From contig NZ_CP108569.1 in the NCBI RefSeq assembly GCF_036010505.1, positions 4,951,001-5,015,000 of the forward strand: a DNA stretch of 64,000 nucleotides, given 5' to 3'. The stretch comes from Streptomyces sp. NBC_01197 (GTDB lineage Bacteria > Actinomycetota > Actinomycetes > Streptomycetales > Streptomycetaceae). Positions 44,094 to 53,782 of the stretch are shown one piece after another (positions within the stretch are counted from its first letter, which is position 1; every line of letters starts with the position of its first letter). The notes below the pieces were generated by a model. The model was not told the DNA's origin. It saw nothing but the letters and a program-made list of their open reading frames with translations, and ran no database searches. The position numbers were made by a program, and so were the translations under genes.

Positions 44094-44110
44094 TAAGCCC
44101 ACCCTAAGAT
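44094..44110 (+). promoter_or_regulatory. Candidate OmpR-type direct repeat upstream of chitinase
   Basis: CTTAAG at 44094 and CCTAAG at 44105 form an 11-base-period direct repeat, the spacing expected of OmpR/PhoB regulators. It lies about 95 bases upstream of the chitinase start and directly after the histidine kinase gene. Confidence 0.4.
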
Positions 44111-44205
44111 CCTCGGCTTCCTTCCTGAACTGCCCAATTGTCCGGTTCGGAATCGCTAGCGTGCTGCCACACCCCCCATTTCCGTAACGCAGAGGCAGGC
44201 ACGGC

Positions 44206-45696
44206 ATGAGTACGACGACCCACCGGCGCAAGGTGAGCGGCAAGACCAAGGCGATGGGTGCGGTGGTGGCCGCAGCCGTCGCAGGGGGCGGCGCGTTCGC
44301 ACTGACCGGCACGGCGCACGCCGCCGACGTGGGCGCCGCCTACAGCAAGACCAGTGACTGGCACGGCGGTTACACCGGCCAGTACGTCGTCAGCAGCGCC
44401 GCGGGCAAGGCGCTGACCGACTGGAAGCTGGAGTTCGACCTGCCCGCGGGCACCAGGCTCAGCTCGCTCTGGAACGCCGAGTCCACGGTCGACGGACAGC
44501 ACGTCACCGTGCGGCCTGCGAAGTGGGACAAGGCGGGTATCGCCGCGGGCAAGTCCCTCACCATCGGCTTCGTCACGTCGTCGGGCGCCACCGCCGGCGA
44601 CCCCACCGGCTGTGTCATCGACGGTGCCAAGTGCTCGGTGGACACCGGCGGTGCGCCCGCGCCGAGCGGCCGGCCCGCCGAGCCGTCCCGGCCGGCCGAC
44701 CCGTCCAAGGCGCCGCAGCCGTCGGCCAGGCCCACGGCAACCGCATCGTCGAAGCCCGCACCCACGCCCACCAGGACCACCGGCGCCGGAACGGGCACCT
44801 CGTCCGGCGCGGGCTTCGCCCCGTACATCGACACCTCGCTCTACCCCGCGTACAACCTGCTCGACACCGTGACCAAGACCGGCGTGAAGGAGTTCAACCT
44901 GGCCTTCATCACCTCCGGCGGCAGCTGCGCCCCGCTCTGGGGCGGTACCACGGGCCTCGGTGACGACAAGGTGGCCTCGCAGGTCAGTGGGTTGCGGGCC
45001 AAGGGCGGCGACGTCCGGGTGTCCTTCGGCGGGGCCTCCGGCACCGAGCTGGGCGCGGCCTGTACGTCCGCCGACGCGCTGGCCGCCGCGTACGGCAAGG
45101 TCATCGACACCTACAAGCTCACCAAGGTCGACTTCGACATCGAGGGCGGTGCACTGCCGGACACCGCGGCCAACACCCGGCGCGCCCAGGCCATCGCGCA
45201 GCTCCAGAAGTCCCACCCGGGGCTCGACGTCTCGTTCACGCTGCCGGTGATGCCCGAGGGGCTGACCCAGCCCGGCGTGGATCTCGTCGCCAACGCGAAG
45301 AAGAACGGCGTCGACATCTCCGCCGTCAACATCATGGCGATGGACTACGGGGCCTCGTACAGCGGTGACATGGGCGACTACGCCACCCAGGCGGCGACCG
45401 CCACGCAGGCCCAGATCAAGGGGGTGCTCGGGCTCTCGGACGCCGCTGCCTGGAAGGCCGTCGCGGTCACGCCGATGATCGGCGTCAACGACGTCAACAC
45501 CGAGAAGTTCACGGTGGACGACGCGAAGAAGCTGGCCGGGTTCGCCAAGGCGAAGGGCCTGGCGCGGCTCTCGATGTGGTCCGGCGCACGGGACAAGGAG
45601 TGCCCCGGCGGTGCGAAGAACTCGGCCGACCCGACGTGTTCGTCCGTGGTCCAGGACGAGCTGGCGTTCACCAAGGCGTTCGCCGCGAACAGCTGA
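44206..45696 (+). CDS. Secreted chitinase, CBM2 + GH18
   Basis: A 496-residue exported enzyme. A Sec/Tat-like signal ends near TAHAADV. The CBM2-type chitin/cellulose-binding module spans about 42-145, with its disulfide cysteines near the end (CVIDGAKCSV). A Pro/Ser/Thr linker leads to GH18 (about 200-496). The catalytic DxDxE is seen as KVDFDIEGG, with SFGGASG and MAMDYG as the other GH18 elements. It should hydrolyse chitin. No dre box was found upstream; the neighbouring two-component system is a candidate regulator. ATG 44206 is preceded by GAGGCAGG. Confidence 0.92.
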   Translation: MSTTTHRRKVSGKTKAMGAVVAAAVAGGGAFALTGTAHAADVGAAYSKTSDWHGGYTGQYVVSSAAGKALTDWKLEFDLPAGTRLSSLWNAESTVDGQHVTVRPAKWDKAGIAAGKSLTIGFVTSSGATAGDPTGCVIDGAKCSVDTGGAPAPSGRPAEPSRPADPSKAPQPSARPTATASSKPAPTPTRTTGAGTGTSSGAGFAPYIDTSLYPAYNLLDTVTKTGVKEFNLAFITSGGSCAPLWGGTTGLGDDKVASQVSGLRAKGGDVRVSFGGASGTELGAACTSADALAAAYGKVIDTYKLTKVDFDIEGGALPDTAANTRRAQAIAQLQKSHPGLDVSFTLPVMPEGLTQPGVDLVANAKKNGVDISAVNIMAMDYGASYSGDMGDYATQAATATQAQIKGVLGLSDAAAWKAVAVTPMIGVNDVNTEKFTVDDAKKLAGFAKAKGLARLSMWSGARDKECPGGAKNSADPTCSSVVQDELAFTKAFAANS

Positions 45697-45712
45697 CGCC
45701 GCCTCCTGACGG

Positions 45713-45751
45713 ACGCCCCGGCCGGCTCACCCCCCACCCGGCCGGGGCGTT
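45713..45751 (+). terminator. Terminator of the chitinase gene
   Basis: ACGCCCCGGCCGG pairs with CCGGCCGGGGCGTT across a C-rich loop, followed by a short T-containing tail. The rest of the 45752-46056 spacer holds nothing I can assign. Confidence 0.85.
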
Positions 45752-46056
45752 CGCTGTTTCGCTAAAAAAAGGCGCGGCCCGTCCGGGACGGTCCCCTCTC
45801 CCAGCCTCCGTTCACCTTTCGGTGTACGCCCGCGCTCCCGGTCCCGGCCCGGCCCCTTTCGGCACCGCAGCCGGGCATTCTGCGTTCATTACCGCGCTGA
45901 GCTGCAGGAATTGATCCCGCTCTGACGACGGTCCGCCCGTGGCAAGAGCCGTGCCGGACACGTTCTCGTGACGTGCGGGACACGCTCGGGCAACGGAACC
46001 GTCTTCAACTCTTGATACCCACCCCTCCAAGGCAGCAACCTTCCGGCATCAGCGCA

Positions 46057-46070
46057 TGGGAGCGCTCCCA
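46057..46070. promoter_or_regulatory. CebR operator upstream of cebE
   Basis: TGGGAGCGCTCCCA is an exact match to the published 14-bp CebR box. It lies 51 bases before the cebE start, so CebR represses the transporter operon until cellobiose or cellotriose is bound. Confidence 0.93.
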
Positions 46071-46120
46071 TATCGCTCCCGCATCGCACGGGCTGCCCGT
46101 ACGGACCAAGGAGTAGTGGA

Positions 46121-47449
46121 ATGCGCATCACCCGCACCGCCGGCGGTCGCCGCCGCAGAGCCGCGGTCCTCGCCACCACGGGCCTGACGGCCACCGCCCT
46201 GTTGCTGGCCGGCTGCAGCAGCGGCTCGTCGGACTCGGGCAAGAGCTCCGACGCGAACGGGAAAATCACCCTGACCGTCGCGGACTACGGGCAGTTCGGC
46301 TACAAGGAGGCCGGGCTCTTCGCCCAGTACCACAAGCTGCACCCGAACATCACGGTCAAGGAAGACGTCACCGCTGATGAGAAGGTCTACTACCCCAAGC
46401 TGCTCCAGGAGCTGAACTCCGGTAGTGGCCTGTCCGATGTCCAGGGCATCGAGGTCGGCCGTATCAAGGAAGTGGTCGACACCAAGGCGGACAAGTTCGC
46501 CGACCTCAGCAAGGTGATCAACGTCAGCGACTATGTGTCCTGGAAGGAGAAGCAGGCCACCACGTCGGGCGGGCAGGTGATCGGCGCGGGTACCGACATC
46601 GGCCCTATGCCGCTCTGCTACAACACGGACCTCTTCAAGAAGGCCGGCCTGCCGACCGACCGGGACAAGGTGGCCCAGAAGGTCGCCGGCGGATGGATCG
46701 ACTACCTCGCGCTGGGTGAGGAGTACAAGAAGAACGCGCCCGCGGGCACCTACTTCATGGACTCGGCGAGCGCCATGTTCAACGCTGTGGTGAGCTCCAA
46801 CACGCAGCAGTACTACGACTCCAGCGGCAAGCCGATCTACAAGACCAGCTCCAGCGTCAAGGACGGCTGGAAGCTGGCGTCGCAGGCGGCCTCCGAGGGA
46901 CTCTCGCACGGTCTCGCGCAGTTCGACCCGCCCACCTGGCCGCCGGCGCTGCGCAAGAACAGCGTCGCCACCGTCGTCTGTCCCGCATGGATGGCGGGTC
47001 AGATCTCGACCAACGCTGGCCCGGCCAACAAGGGCCACTGGGACATCACCACGGCCCCCGGCTCGTCCTCGGCCAACTGGGGTGGCTCGTTCCTGGGCGT
47101 CCCCAAGAGCGGGAAGCACGTGGCCGAGGCCAGCGCACTGGTCAAGTGGCTGACCTCGCCGGCCCAGCAGGCCGCCGTCTTCAAGGCGATCGGCGCCTTC
47201 CCGTCCAACAAGAACGCGTACATCCTTCCCGAAGTGAAGAACGCCAAGCTTCCTTACTTCAACAACGCGCCGATCGGCAAGATCTACGCCCAGGAGGCCG
47301 GCACCATCCCGGCTGCCGTTCTCGGCCCGAAGGACGCCGACATCAAGGATGCGTTCTCCACGCAGATCAGCAACATGGAGCAGCGCCAGACCAGTTCCAG
47401 CAAGGCATGGAACGACGCGATCAACAACATCGACAAGACGGTCGGCTGA
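46121..47449 (+). CDS. cebE: Cellobiose/cellotriose-binding lipoprotein CebE
   Basis: A 442-residue family 1 solute-binding protein. An Arg-rich lipoprotein signal ends in LLAGC (Cys32). The mature protein shows LTVADYGQFGYKEAGLF and the EVGRIKEV and AQFDPPTWPPAL regions seen in Streptomyces CebE. It captures cello-oligosaccharides at the cell surface for import by CebFG and the shared ATPase MsiK (not in this window). AAGGAG precedes ATG 46121, and a perfect CebR box lies upstream. Confidence 0.92.
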   Translation: MRITRTAGGRRRRAAVLATTGLTATALLLAGCSSGSSDSGKSSDANGKITLTVADYGQFGYKEAGLFAQYHKLHPNITVKEDVTADEKVYYPKLLQELNSGSGLSDVQGIEVGRIKEVVDTKADKFADLSKVINVSDYVSWKEKQATTSGGQVIGAGTDIGPMPLCYNTDLFKKAGLPTDRDKVAQKVAGGWIDYLALGEEYKKNAPAGTYFMDSASAMFNAVVSSNTQQYYDSSGKPIYKTSSSVKDGWKLASQAASEGLSHGLAQFDPPTWPPALRKNSVATVVCPAWMAGQISTNAGPANKGHWDITTAPGSSSANWGGSFLGVPKSGKHVAEASALVKWLTSPAQQAAVFKAIGAFPSNKNAYILPEVKNAKLPYFNNAPIGKIYAQEAGTIPAAVLGPKDADIKDAFSTQISNMEQRQTSSSKAWNDAINNIDKTVG

Positions 47450-47625
47450 TCATCACCGGTGCGGGCGGCCCCCGGGCCGTCGGCGCCGGTACCCGCGCGG
47501 GCGGCGCCCAGCCGATCAGGCCGGACGCCGCCGGGGCGGTACGAGCGTTCCGACACCGCCACACCGGGCCGGACGGGTCCGCTCATCGCGCCGGGTCGGC
47601 GCATCCCAGGGAAGGACTCCCGCCT

Positions 47626-48849
47626 GTGGCAACCTCGACCCCCACCCGGGACACTCACGCCCCGCCTCCCCGCGGTTCGCAGCAGATGTCGGCCCGCCGG
47701 CAGACGTGGCGGAGCCGGCTCTGGCGGTTCGACGACAAAGCATCCCCTTACGCGTACATCGCTCCCTTCTTCCTCGTCTTCGGGGCCTTCGGTCTGTATC
47801 CGCTGATCTACACCGGCTGGATCGCCATGCACCGGGTGGAGATGACCGGCCTCGACCAGATGCAGTGGGTCGGCTGGGACAACTTCGCCAAGATCCTCCA
47901 GGACTCCGAGTTCTGGACGGCGGTCAGCAACACCTTCCTGATCGGCGTGATGTCGACGGTCCCGCAGCTGCTGGTGGCGCTGGGCCTCGCGCATCTGCTG
48001 AACTACAAGCTGCGGGCCAGTACCTTCTGGCGCACGATCATCCTCACCCCGTACGCCACGTCGGTGGCCTCCGCGGCCCTGGTCTTCGCACTGGTCTTCC
48101 GGGCCGATGGCGGACTGCTGAACTGGGTGCTTCACTTCATCGGCCTGGGGCACACCAACTGGGCCAACGGGCACTGGACATCGAAGATCGCCATCTCGGT
48201 CATCGTCATCTGGCGGTGGACGGGTTACAACACCCTGATCCATCTGGCCGCCATGCAGGCCGTGCCGACCGATCTGTACGAGGCCGCCTCGATCGACGGA
48301 GCCTCGCGCTGGCAGCAGTTCCGCAAGGTGACCATCCCCTCGCTGCGGCCGACGATCCTCTTCACGATCGTCATCTCCACCATCGGCTCCATGCAGCTGT
48401 TCGGTGAGCCGCTGCTGCTGGAAGGCGGCAGGCTCGGAGCGATCGGCGGAAACGAGAACCAGTACGAGACGCTCAGTATCTATCTCTACAACTACGGCTG
48501 GAACCTGGGGCATCTCGGCCCGGCCGCCGCAGTCGCCTGGGCGATGCTCGTCCTGCTGCTGCTCATCGCCGCGATCAACTGGCTCATCAGCCCGCTTCGT
48601 ACGCAAATCCGCGGCCTGACCGGGAGCGAAATCCATGACTATGACCAGCCCCACCCACGCGCCCGGTCTCACCACCCCGCCGGCCGCCGCCCCGCCGGCG
48701 CAGCGCCGCCGCTTCCGGCCCGGCGCGGGCCAGCAGCTGAAGGGCGGCCCGTTCGCCTATCTCGCCCTGGCCCTCGTGGGCATCGGCTCGATCCTGCCGC
48801 TGTACTGGACCCTGGTGGCCGCGTGCCCACACCCAGGACGAAGTTCTGA
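47626..48849 (+). CDS. cebF: Cello-oligosaccharide permease CebF (3' end frameshifted as read)
   Basis: A MalF-type permease with six helices and the EAA loop YEAASIDGASRWQQFRKVTIP. GTG 47626 follows GGAAGGA. As read, the frame runs to 48849, 215 bases into cebG, with an out-of-frame-looking Arg/Pro-rich tail. Removing one C from the CCC at 48591-48593 gives the ending ISRFVRKSAA and a stop at 48619, correctly spaced before the cebG ribosome binding site (GGGAG). That shorter form is almost certainly the ancestral gene, so a one-base insertion or a sequencing error is present. The transmembrane part is intact. Confidence 0.85.
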   Translation: MATSTPTRDTHAPPPRGSQQMSARRQTWRSRLWRFDDKASPYAYIAPFFLVFGAFGLYPLIYTGWIAMHRVEMTGLDQMQWVGWDNFAKILQDSEFWTAVSNTFLIGVMSTVPQLLVALGLAHLLNYKLRASTFWRTIILTPYATSVASAALVFALVFRADGGLLNWVLHFIGLGHTNWANGHWTSKIAISVIVIWRWTGYNTLIHLAAMQAVPTDLYEAASIDGASRWQQFRKVTIPSLRPTILFTIVISTIGSMQLFGEPLLLEGGRLGAIGGNENQYETLSIYLYNYGWNLGHLGPAAAVAWAMLVLLLLIAAINWLISPLRTQIRGLTGSEIHDYDQPHPRARSHHPAGRRPAGAAPPLPARRGPAAEGRPVRLSRPGPRGHRLDPAAVLDPGGRVPTPRTKF

Positions 48850-49550
48850 ACACCCCACCGCCGTTCCTGCCGGGCGGGCGGCTCCTCCACAACCTCGACG
48901 CGGCCTGGAACCAGGCCCATCTGGGCAAGGCGATCGACAACTCCGTCATCGTCTCCGGCTGTATCACCGCGGCGACGCTCTTCTTCTGCACGCTGGCCGG
49001 TTACGCCTTCGCCAAGATGCGGTTCCGGGGCCGCGGCGGGCTGATGACCGCGGTCATCGCCACCCTGACCATCCCCCCGCAGCTCAGCGTCGTGCCGCTC
49101 TTCATGATGATGTCCAAGATCGGCTGGGGCGGGAACCTGGAGTCGGTGATCTTCCCGACCCTGGTGAGCGCGTTCGGTGTCTTCTTCATGCGGCAGTACC
49201 TGCTGGAGGCGCTGCCGTACGAACTCATCGAGGCGGCGAAGATCGACGGTGCCAACAACCTCCGCATCGTGCGCAGCGTGGTCCTCCCGGCGGCCCGCCC
49301 CGCGATGATGGTGCTGGGGATGCTGACCTTCGTCCAGGCGTGGAACGACTTCTTCTGGCCCTACCTCGCCCTGAACCAGCAGAACCCCACCCTCCAGGTG
49401 GCACTCGGCCAGCTGAGCGCCTCGTACACGCCCGACCAGAGCATCGTGATGGCGGGCGCGCTGATCAGCACGCTGCCGCTGCTCGTGGTGTTCGTGGTCT
49501 TCGGCAAGAAGATCGTCGGAGGCATCATGTCCGGCGCCGTCAAGGGGTGA
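48635..49550 (+). pseudogene. cebG: Cello-oligosaccharide permease CebG, interrupted by a one-base frameshift
   Basis: The MalG-type permease frame opens normally at ATG 48635 (GGGAG upstream) and reads to YWTLVAA. Around 48824-48826 an extra base shifts the frame; the correct continuation HTQDEVLNTPPPF, the EAA loop YELIEAAKIDGANNLRIVR and the end SGAVKG at 49550 are all preserved in another frame. As read, translation would continue in the wrong frame to 49600 and no functional permease would form. Everything except the one base is intact, so either a recent mutation or a base-call error is responsible. Confidence 0.85.
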
Positions 49551-49663
49551 CGCCCGCGTCCCCCGCCCTCCCCGGTGCGTCCCGTACGGCCCGTTCCTGA
49601 CCGCAGGCTGTACGGGACACCAGAGCCCCCTCTCCTCTCCAACTGCCCCTGTCCGCCCACCCC

Positions 49664-49677
49664 TGGGAGCGTTCCCG
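49664..49677. promoter_or_regulatory. CebR operator overlapping the bglC ribosome binding site
   Basis: TGGGAGCGTTCCCG differs from the perfect CebR box at two positions. It ends one base before the bglC ATG, and its GGGAG is the only ribosome binding site available. Confidence 0.85.
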
Positions 49678-49678
49678 C

Positions 49679-51136
49679 ATGACCGCCGTACGATCAGAGA
49701 CCACCACCCGTGAGCAGGCGCCCGAGACGACGGACTTCCCCGTGGGCTTCGTCTGGGGCGCGGCCACCGCCGCCTACCAGGTGGAGGGCGCCGCCGCCGC
49801 CGACGGCCGCACCCCGTCCATCTGGGACACCTTCAGCCACACCCCCGGCAAGATCCACAACGGTGACACCGGCGACATCGCCGCCGACCACTACCACCGC
49901 TACCGCGACGACGTGGCGCTGATGAAGGAGCTGGGCCTCAAGGCGTACCGCTTCTCCATCTCCTGGTCGCGGGTGCAGCCCACCGGCCGGGGCCCGGCCG
50001 TGGAGCGCGGCCTCGACTTCTACCGCAGACTCGCCGACGAACTGCTCGAAGCGGGCATCACCCCGGTCGCCACGCTCTACCACTGGGACCTGCCGCAGGA
50101 GTTGGAGGACGCGGGCGGCTGGCCGCACCGGGCGACCGCCGACCGCTTCACCGACTACGCGGCGATCATGGCCGGCGCACTCGGCGACCGCGTCGGCATG
50201 TGGACCACGCTCAACGAGCCGTGGTGCTCCGCCTTCCTCGGTTACGGCTCCGGGGTGCACGCCCCGGGCCGCACCGAACCGGCCGCGACCCTGCGGGCGG
50301 CCCACCATCTCAACCTCGCCCATGGCCGGGCGACCGAGGTGCTGCGCGGTCAACTCCCCGCCACCGCGCAGCTCTCGGTCACCCTCAATCTCCACCAGGT
50401 CCGCCCGTTGACCGGCAGCGCGGCCGACGCGGACGCCGCGCGCCGGATCGACGCGGTCGGCAACCGTATCTTCACCGGTCCGATCCTGGACGGCGCCTAC
50501 CCCGACGACCTGCTCGCCGACACCGCGCACCTGGTGGACTGGCAGCAGCTGGTACGGGACGGCGACCTGGCCTCCATCGCCGCGCCCATCGACGTGCTGG
50601 GCGTCAACTACTACACACCGACGCTGGTTTCGACGCCGGAGACCGGTACCGGGGACACCCGCGACGACGGCCACGGCAGCAGCGACCACTCGCCCTGGAC
50701 CGGCTCCGAGCAGGTCGCCTTCCATCTCGCGGAGGGCAAGAAGCGCACCGCGATGAACTGGGCGATCGACCCCGACGGGCTGTACAGCCTGCTGACGGAC
50801 GTCAGCCGGGACCACCCGGGACTGCCACTGATGGTCACCGAGAACGGTGCGGCCTTCGACGACTACGTATCACCCGAGGGCCGGGTCGCCGATCCCGAGC
50901 GGATCGACTATCTGCGCGGCCATCTCGACGCCGTACGGCGGGCGGTGGCCGACGGCGCCGATGTGCGCGGCTACTTCCTCTGGTCCCTGATGGACAACTT
51001 CGAGTGGGGGTACGGGTACTCGAAGCGGTTCGGCGCGGTCTACGTCGACTACGCGTCCCAGCGCCGGATTCCGAAGGCGAGCGCGCACTGGTACGCCGAC
51101 GTGATCCGCCGCCACGCACTGCCGCCGGTGGACTGA
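49679..51136 (+). CDS. bglC: Beta-glucosidase BglC (GH1)
   Basis: A 485-residue intracellular glycoside hydrolase family 1 enzyme without signal peptide. The acid/base Glu is in TTLNEPW and the nucleophile Glu in [27 protein letters not shown] is the N-terminal GH1 signature. It splits imported cellobiose and cellotriose to glucose, lowering the level of the CebR inducer. The start ATG 49679 is fixed by the operator/ribosome-binding-site overlap. It has its own CebR box separate from cebEFG. Confidence 0.93.
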   Translation: MTAVRSETTTREQAPETTDFPVGFVWGAATAAYQVEGAAAADGRTPSIWDTFSHTPGKIHNGDTGDIAADHYHRYRDDVALMKELGLKAYRFSISWSRVQPTGRGPAVERGLDFYRRLADELLEAGITPVATLYHWDLPQELEDAGGWPHRATADRFTDYAAIMAGALGDRVGMWTTLNEPWCSAFLGYGSGVHAPGRTEPAATLRAAHHLNLAHGRATEVLRGQLPATAQLSVTLNLHQVRPLTGSAADADAARRIDAVGNRIFTGPILDGAYPDDLLADTAHLVDWQQLVRDGDLASIAAPIDVLGVNYYTPTLVSTPETGTGDTRDDGHGSSDHSPWTGSEQVAFHLAEGKKRTAMNWAIDPDGLYSLLTDVSRDHPGLPLMVTENGAAFDDYVSPEGRVADPERIDYLRGHLDAVRRAVADGADVRGYFLWSLMDNFEWGYGYSKRFGAVYVDYASQRRIPKASAHWYADVIRRHALPPVD

Positions 51137-51155
51137 CCGCGCCCGGCCCCGGCGG

Positions 51156-51193
51156 ACGGACGGGACCCGGGCCAGTTGCCCGGTCCCGTCCGT
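51156..51193 (+). terminator. Terminator after bglC
   Basis: Stem ACGGACGGGACC-CGGGC against GCCCGGTCCCGTCCGT with a CAGTT loop and a single-base bulge. Confidence 0.8.
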
Positions 51194-51236
51194 ATTCCAC
51201 ATTCCGTTTTCCGGTGGCCGTGCCCGCCCCGTACAG

Positions 51237-51250
51237 TGGGAGCGCTCCCG
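51237..51250. promoter_or_regulatory. CebR operator upstream of cebR
   Basis: TGGGAGCGCTCCCG, one mismatch to the CebR box, lies 111 bases before the cebR start, implying autoregulation. Confidence 0.85.
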
Positions 51251-51361
51251 ATGGTGCGCGCGTACGGGGCGGACCATTCCTGAGCGTGTTCGAGGAGCAG
51301 GCGACCGGGCTTGGTCCGGTCGTCCGGCGTGTGAGAAATTGACCGCGAACGGGAGGCAGTC

Positions 51362-52411
51362 ATGGCGGCAGCGCGAGTACGGAGCGGCGGGCGGCCCACG
51401 CTCGAAGAGGTCGCGGCACGGGCCGGGGTCGGACGCGGCACTGCCTCCCGGGTCATCAACGGATCGCCCCGGGTCAGCGCCCGCGCCCGCGAGGCCGTCG
51501 AAGCCGCGGTCGCCGAGCTGGGATACGTGCCCAACCGGGCGGCCCGCGCGCTCGCCGGGAACCGTACGGACGCCATCGCACTCGTCGTCCCCGAGCCGGA
51601 GACCCGTTTCTTCGCCGAGCCCTACTTCTCGGACATCGTGCGGGGCGTCGGCGCCGCACTCGCCGACACCGAGATGCAGCTGCTGCTCACGCTCGTCGGC
51701 AGCGACCGCGAGCGCGACCGGCTCGCCCAGTACCTGGCCGCGCACCGGGTGGACGGGGTGCTGCTCGTCTCCGTACACGCCGACGACCCGCTGCCCGACC
51801 TGCTCCAGCAGCTCGACATCCCGGCCGTGGTGAGCGGCCGGCGCTCCGACCGCGAGACGCTTCCGTCGGTCGACTCGGACAACTACCAGGGCGCGCGCAG
51901 CGCCGTCGGACACCTGGTCACGCGCGGCCGGCGCAGAATCGCGACGATCACCGGGCGGCTCGACGTGTACGGCGCGCAGTGCCGCCTCGACGGATACCGC
52001 AAGGCTGTCGCCGCGGCGGGTGCCGACGGCGACGAAGCGCTCGTCGTCCAGGGCGACTTCTCCGAGGAGAGCGGCCGCCGGGCGATGGAGCTGCTGCTCG
52101 ACCGCCGCCCCGATCTGGACGCGGTCTTCGCCGCGTCCGACGTGATGGCGGCCGGCGCCCGCCAGGTGCTGCGCGAGCGCGGTCTGCGGGTCCCCGACGA
52201 CGTCGCCCTGGTCGGCTTCGACGACTCGGTGATCGCCCGTCATATGGACCCGCCGCTGACAAGCGTGCGACAGCCGATCGAGGAGATGGGCCGCGCCATG
52301 GCCCGGCTGCTGCTCTCGGAGATAGAGGAGCACCGGTCGCCGGGGCCGGCCGCCGCCGAGCGGACCCAACTGGTGCTCCCGACGGATCTGGTGCCACGGC
52401 TCAGCTCGTAA
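51362..52411 (+). CDS. cebR: LacI family repressor CebR
   Basis: A 349-residue LacI/GalR repressor. The N-terminal helix-turn-helix reads PTLEEVAARAGVGRGTASRVINGSPRVS, followed by hinge YVPNRAARALAGNRT and a sugar-binding periplasmic-type domain (VDSDNYQGARSAVGHL, VGFDDSVIARHMDPPLTSV). Position beside cebEFG-bglC and three matching operators identify it as CebR, which releases DNA on binding cellobiose/cellotriose. GGGAGG precedes ATG 51362. Confidence 0.93.
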   Translation: MAAARVRSGGRPTLEEVAARAGVGRGTASRVINGSPRVSARAREAVEAAVAELGYVPNRAARALAGNRTDAIALVVPEPETRFFAEPYFSDIVRGVGAALADTEMQLLLTLVGSDRERDRLAQYLAAHRVDGVLLVSVHADDPLPDLLQQLDIPAVVSGRRSDRETLPSVDSDNYQGARSAVGHLVTRGRRRIATITGRLDVYGAQCRLDGYRKAVAAAGADGDEALVVQGDFSEESGRRAMELLLDRRPDLDAVFAASDVMAAGARQVLRERGLRVPDDVALVGFDDSVIARHMDPPLTSVRQPIEEMGRAMARLLLSEIEEHRSPGPAAAERTQLVLPTDLVPRLSS

Positions 52412-52437
52412 CCGGGCTCGCCCGCAGTGCGGGAGTC

Positions 52438-53429
52438 TCAGGTGGTGTAGTCGGCGTTGATCTTCACATAGCCCTCGGTGAGATCACAGCCGTAGACGGT
52501 GAACGCGCCTTCGCCGATTCCGAGGTCCACCCGGATGACGATTTCGTCGCCGCTGAGGTACTCCGCGGCCTTCTCCAGCAGGGCGTCGCCCGGTTCCTCG
52601 GGGTAGAGGACAAGGTCGTCGAACTGGATACGGACGCGGTGCGGCTCGATGTCGGTTTCGTCGCTGAGCTTGCCGACAGCCATCGCGACACGGCCCCAGT
52701 TGGGGTCGGATCCGTGGACCGCGGTCTTCACCAGCGGGGAGTTGACCACGCTCTTGCCGACCCGCTTGGCCTGGGCGTCGTCACGGGCCCCGGTGACGTG
52801 CACCTCGATGAGCTTGCTCGCGCCTTCACCGTCCGACGCGATGTCGCGTACGAGGTGGAGGGCGCAGGTGTGGAGGGCCTGCTCGAACTCGGCCAGGTCG
52901 ACGGAGCCCGCGAGCCCGTTGGCGAAGATCGCCGCTGTGTCGCTGGTCGAGGTGTCCGTATCGATGCTCAGCGCGTTGAACGTCCGGTCCATCACCCGCC
53001 GGAAGAGAGCGTCGAGTTCACCGGCCGGGATGTCGGCATCGGTGAAGAAGAACGTCAGCAGGGTGGCCATGTCCGGTTCGATCATGCCGACGCCCTTGGC
53101 GATACCGGTGAGGACGGAGTCGCCGACGCACACGGTGAAGTGCTTGGGGCGGGTGTCGGTCGTCATGATGGCTCTGGCCGCGGCGGCATAGTCCGCCTCG
53201 GGAAGGGCCAGGCCAGAGCGGAGAGGCTGTCCCGGATCTGCTCCATGGGATAGGGGCGGCCGATCACTCCGGTCGAGCCGATGACCAACTCCTCAGGGGC
53301 GATGCCCGCGATCTCGGCGACCTTGCGGCGTACCTCGGCGGCGTTGTCCGCTCCGGTCCGGCCGGTGGCCACATTGGCGTTGCGGGAGATGACGACCATG
53401 CCGCGGCTCCGCTGCCGGGACGCCGCATA
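52438..53429 (-). pseudogene. Broken OAT2/ArgJ-like glutamate N-acetyltransferase
   Basis: Two frames together reconstruct an ArgJ-family protein. The upstream part carries VVISRNANVATGRTGADNA, then IGSTGVIGRPYPMEQIRDSL; the downstream part starts at MTTDTRPKHF and holds the autocleavage region IAKGVGMIEPDMATLLTF with Thr as nucleophile. It resembles OAT2 of clavulanate clusters more than housekeeping ArgJ. Restoring one base near 53198-53200 joins them as FPEADYAAAARAIMTTD. The first ~65 residues before the upstream part are not recognisable and the DNA there is AT-rich. The intact downstream frame (52438-53166) could still give a beta-chain-like protein. Confidence 0.8.
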
Positions 53430-53550
53430 GATGGTAAATACCGCTATGTGCGGAGCTTTGCGCCACAAAGTTAACTGAATAAATATGCGCGTTGGATCGA
53501 AATCCCGCAGGGTCAGGCCATGGCCCGGCCGGCCGGCGCAGAGAACGGAA

Positions 53551-53587
53551 GAAGCCCCTGACCGGCGTTTCCGCAGATCAGGGGCTT
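53551..53587 (-). terminator. Terminator of tRNA-His
   Basis: GAAGCCCCTGA and TCAGGGGCTTC form an 11-bp stem around a GC-containing loop, eleven bases beyond the tRNA 3' end. Confidence 0.85.
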
Positions 53588-53597
53588 CCCTGGAGAG

Positions 53598-53671
53598 GGT
53601 GAGTAACGGGACTCGAACCCGCGACATCCTGGACCACAACCAGGTGCTCTACCGTCTGAGCTATACCCACC
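53598..53671 (-). tRNA. tRNA-His (anticodon GTG)
   Basis: A cloverleaf with acceptor GTGGGTA/TACTCAC, the extra G at position -1 opposite C73 that is specific to tRNA-His, anticodon loop TTGTGGT giving GTG, and T-loop GTTCGAGTC. CCA is not encoded. Confidence 0.97.
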
Positions 53672-53782
53672 ATGACCGTGTCGTTTCCGACCGGCCGAGA
53701 AAAAGTGTACAGGGTCCGGGAGGGTGCTCGCTCCCGCCTTTCGGGCGGGTCTCCGGCAGTTCTCCCGGAGCACCCCGGCGGT

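Noticed and set aside
44036..44205. A DasR box upstream of the chitinase
   Set aside because: I searched this interval by eye for a TGGTCTAGACC-like core and found none.
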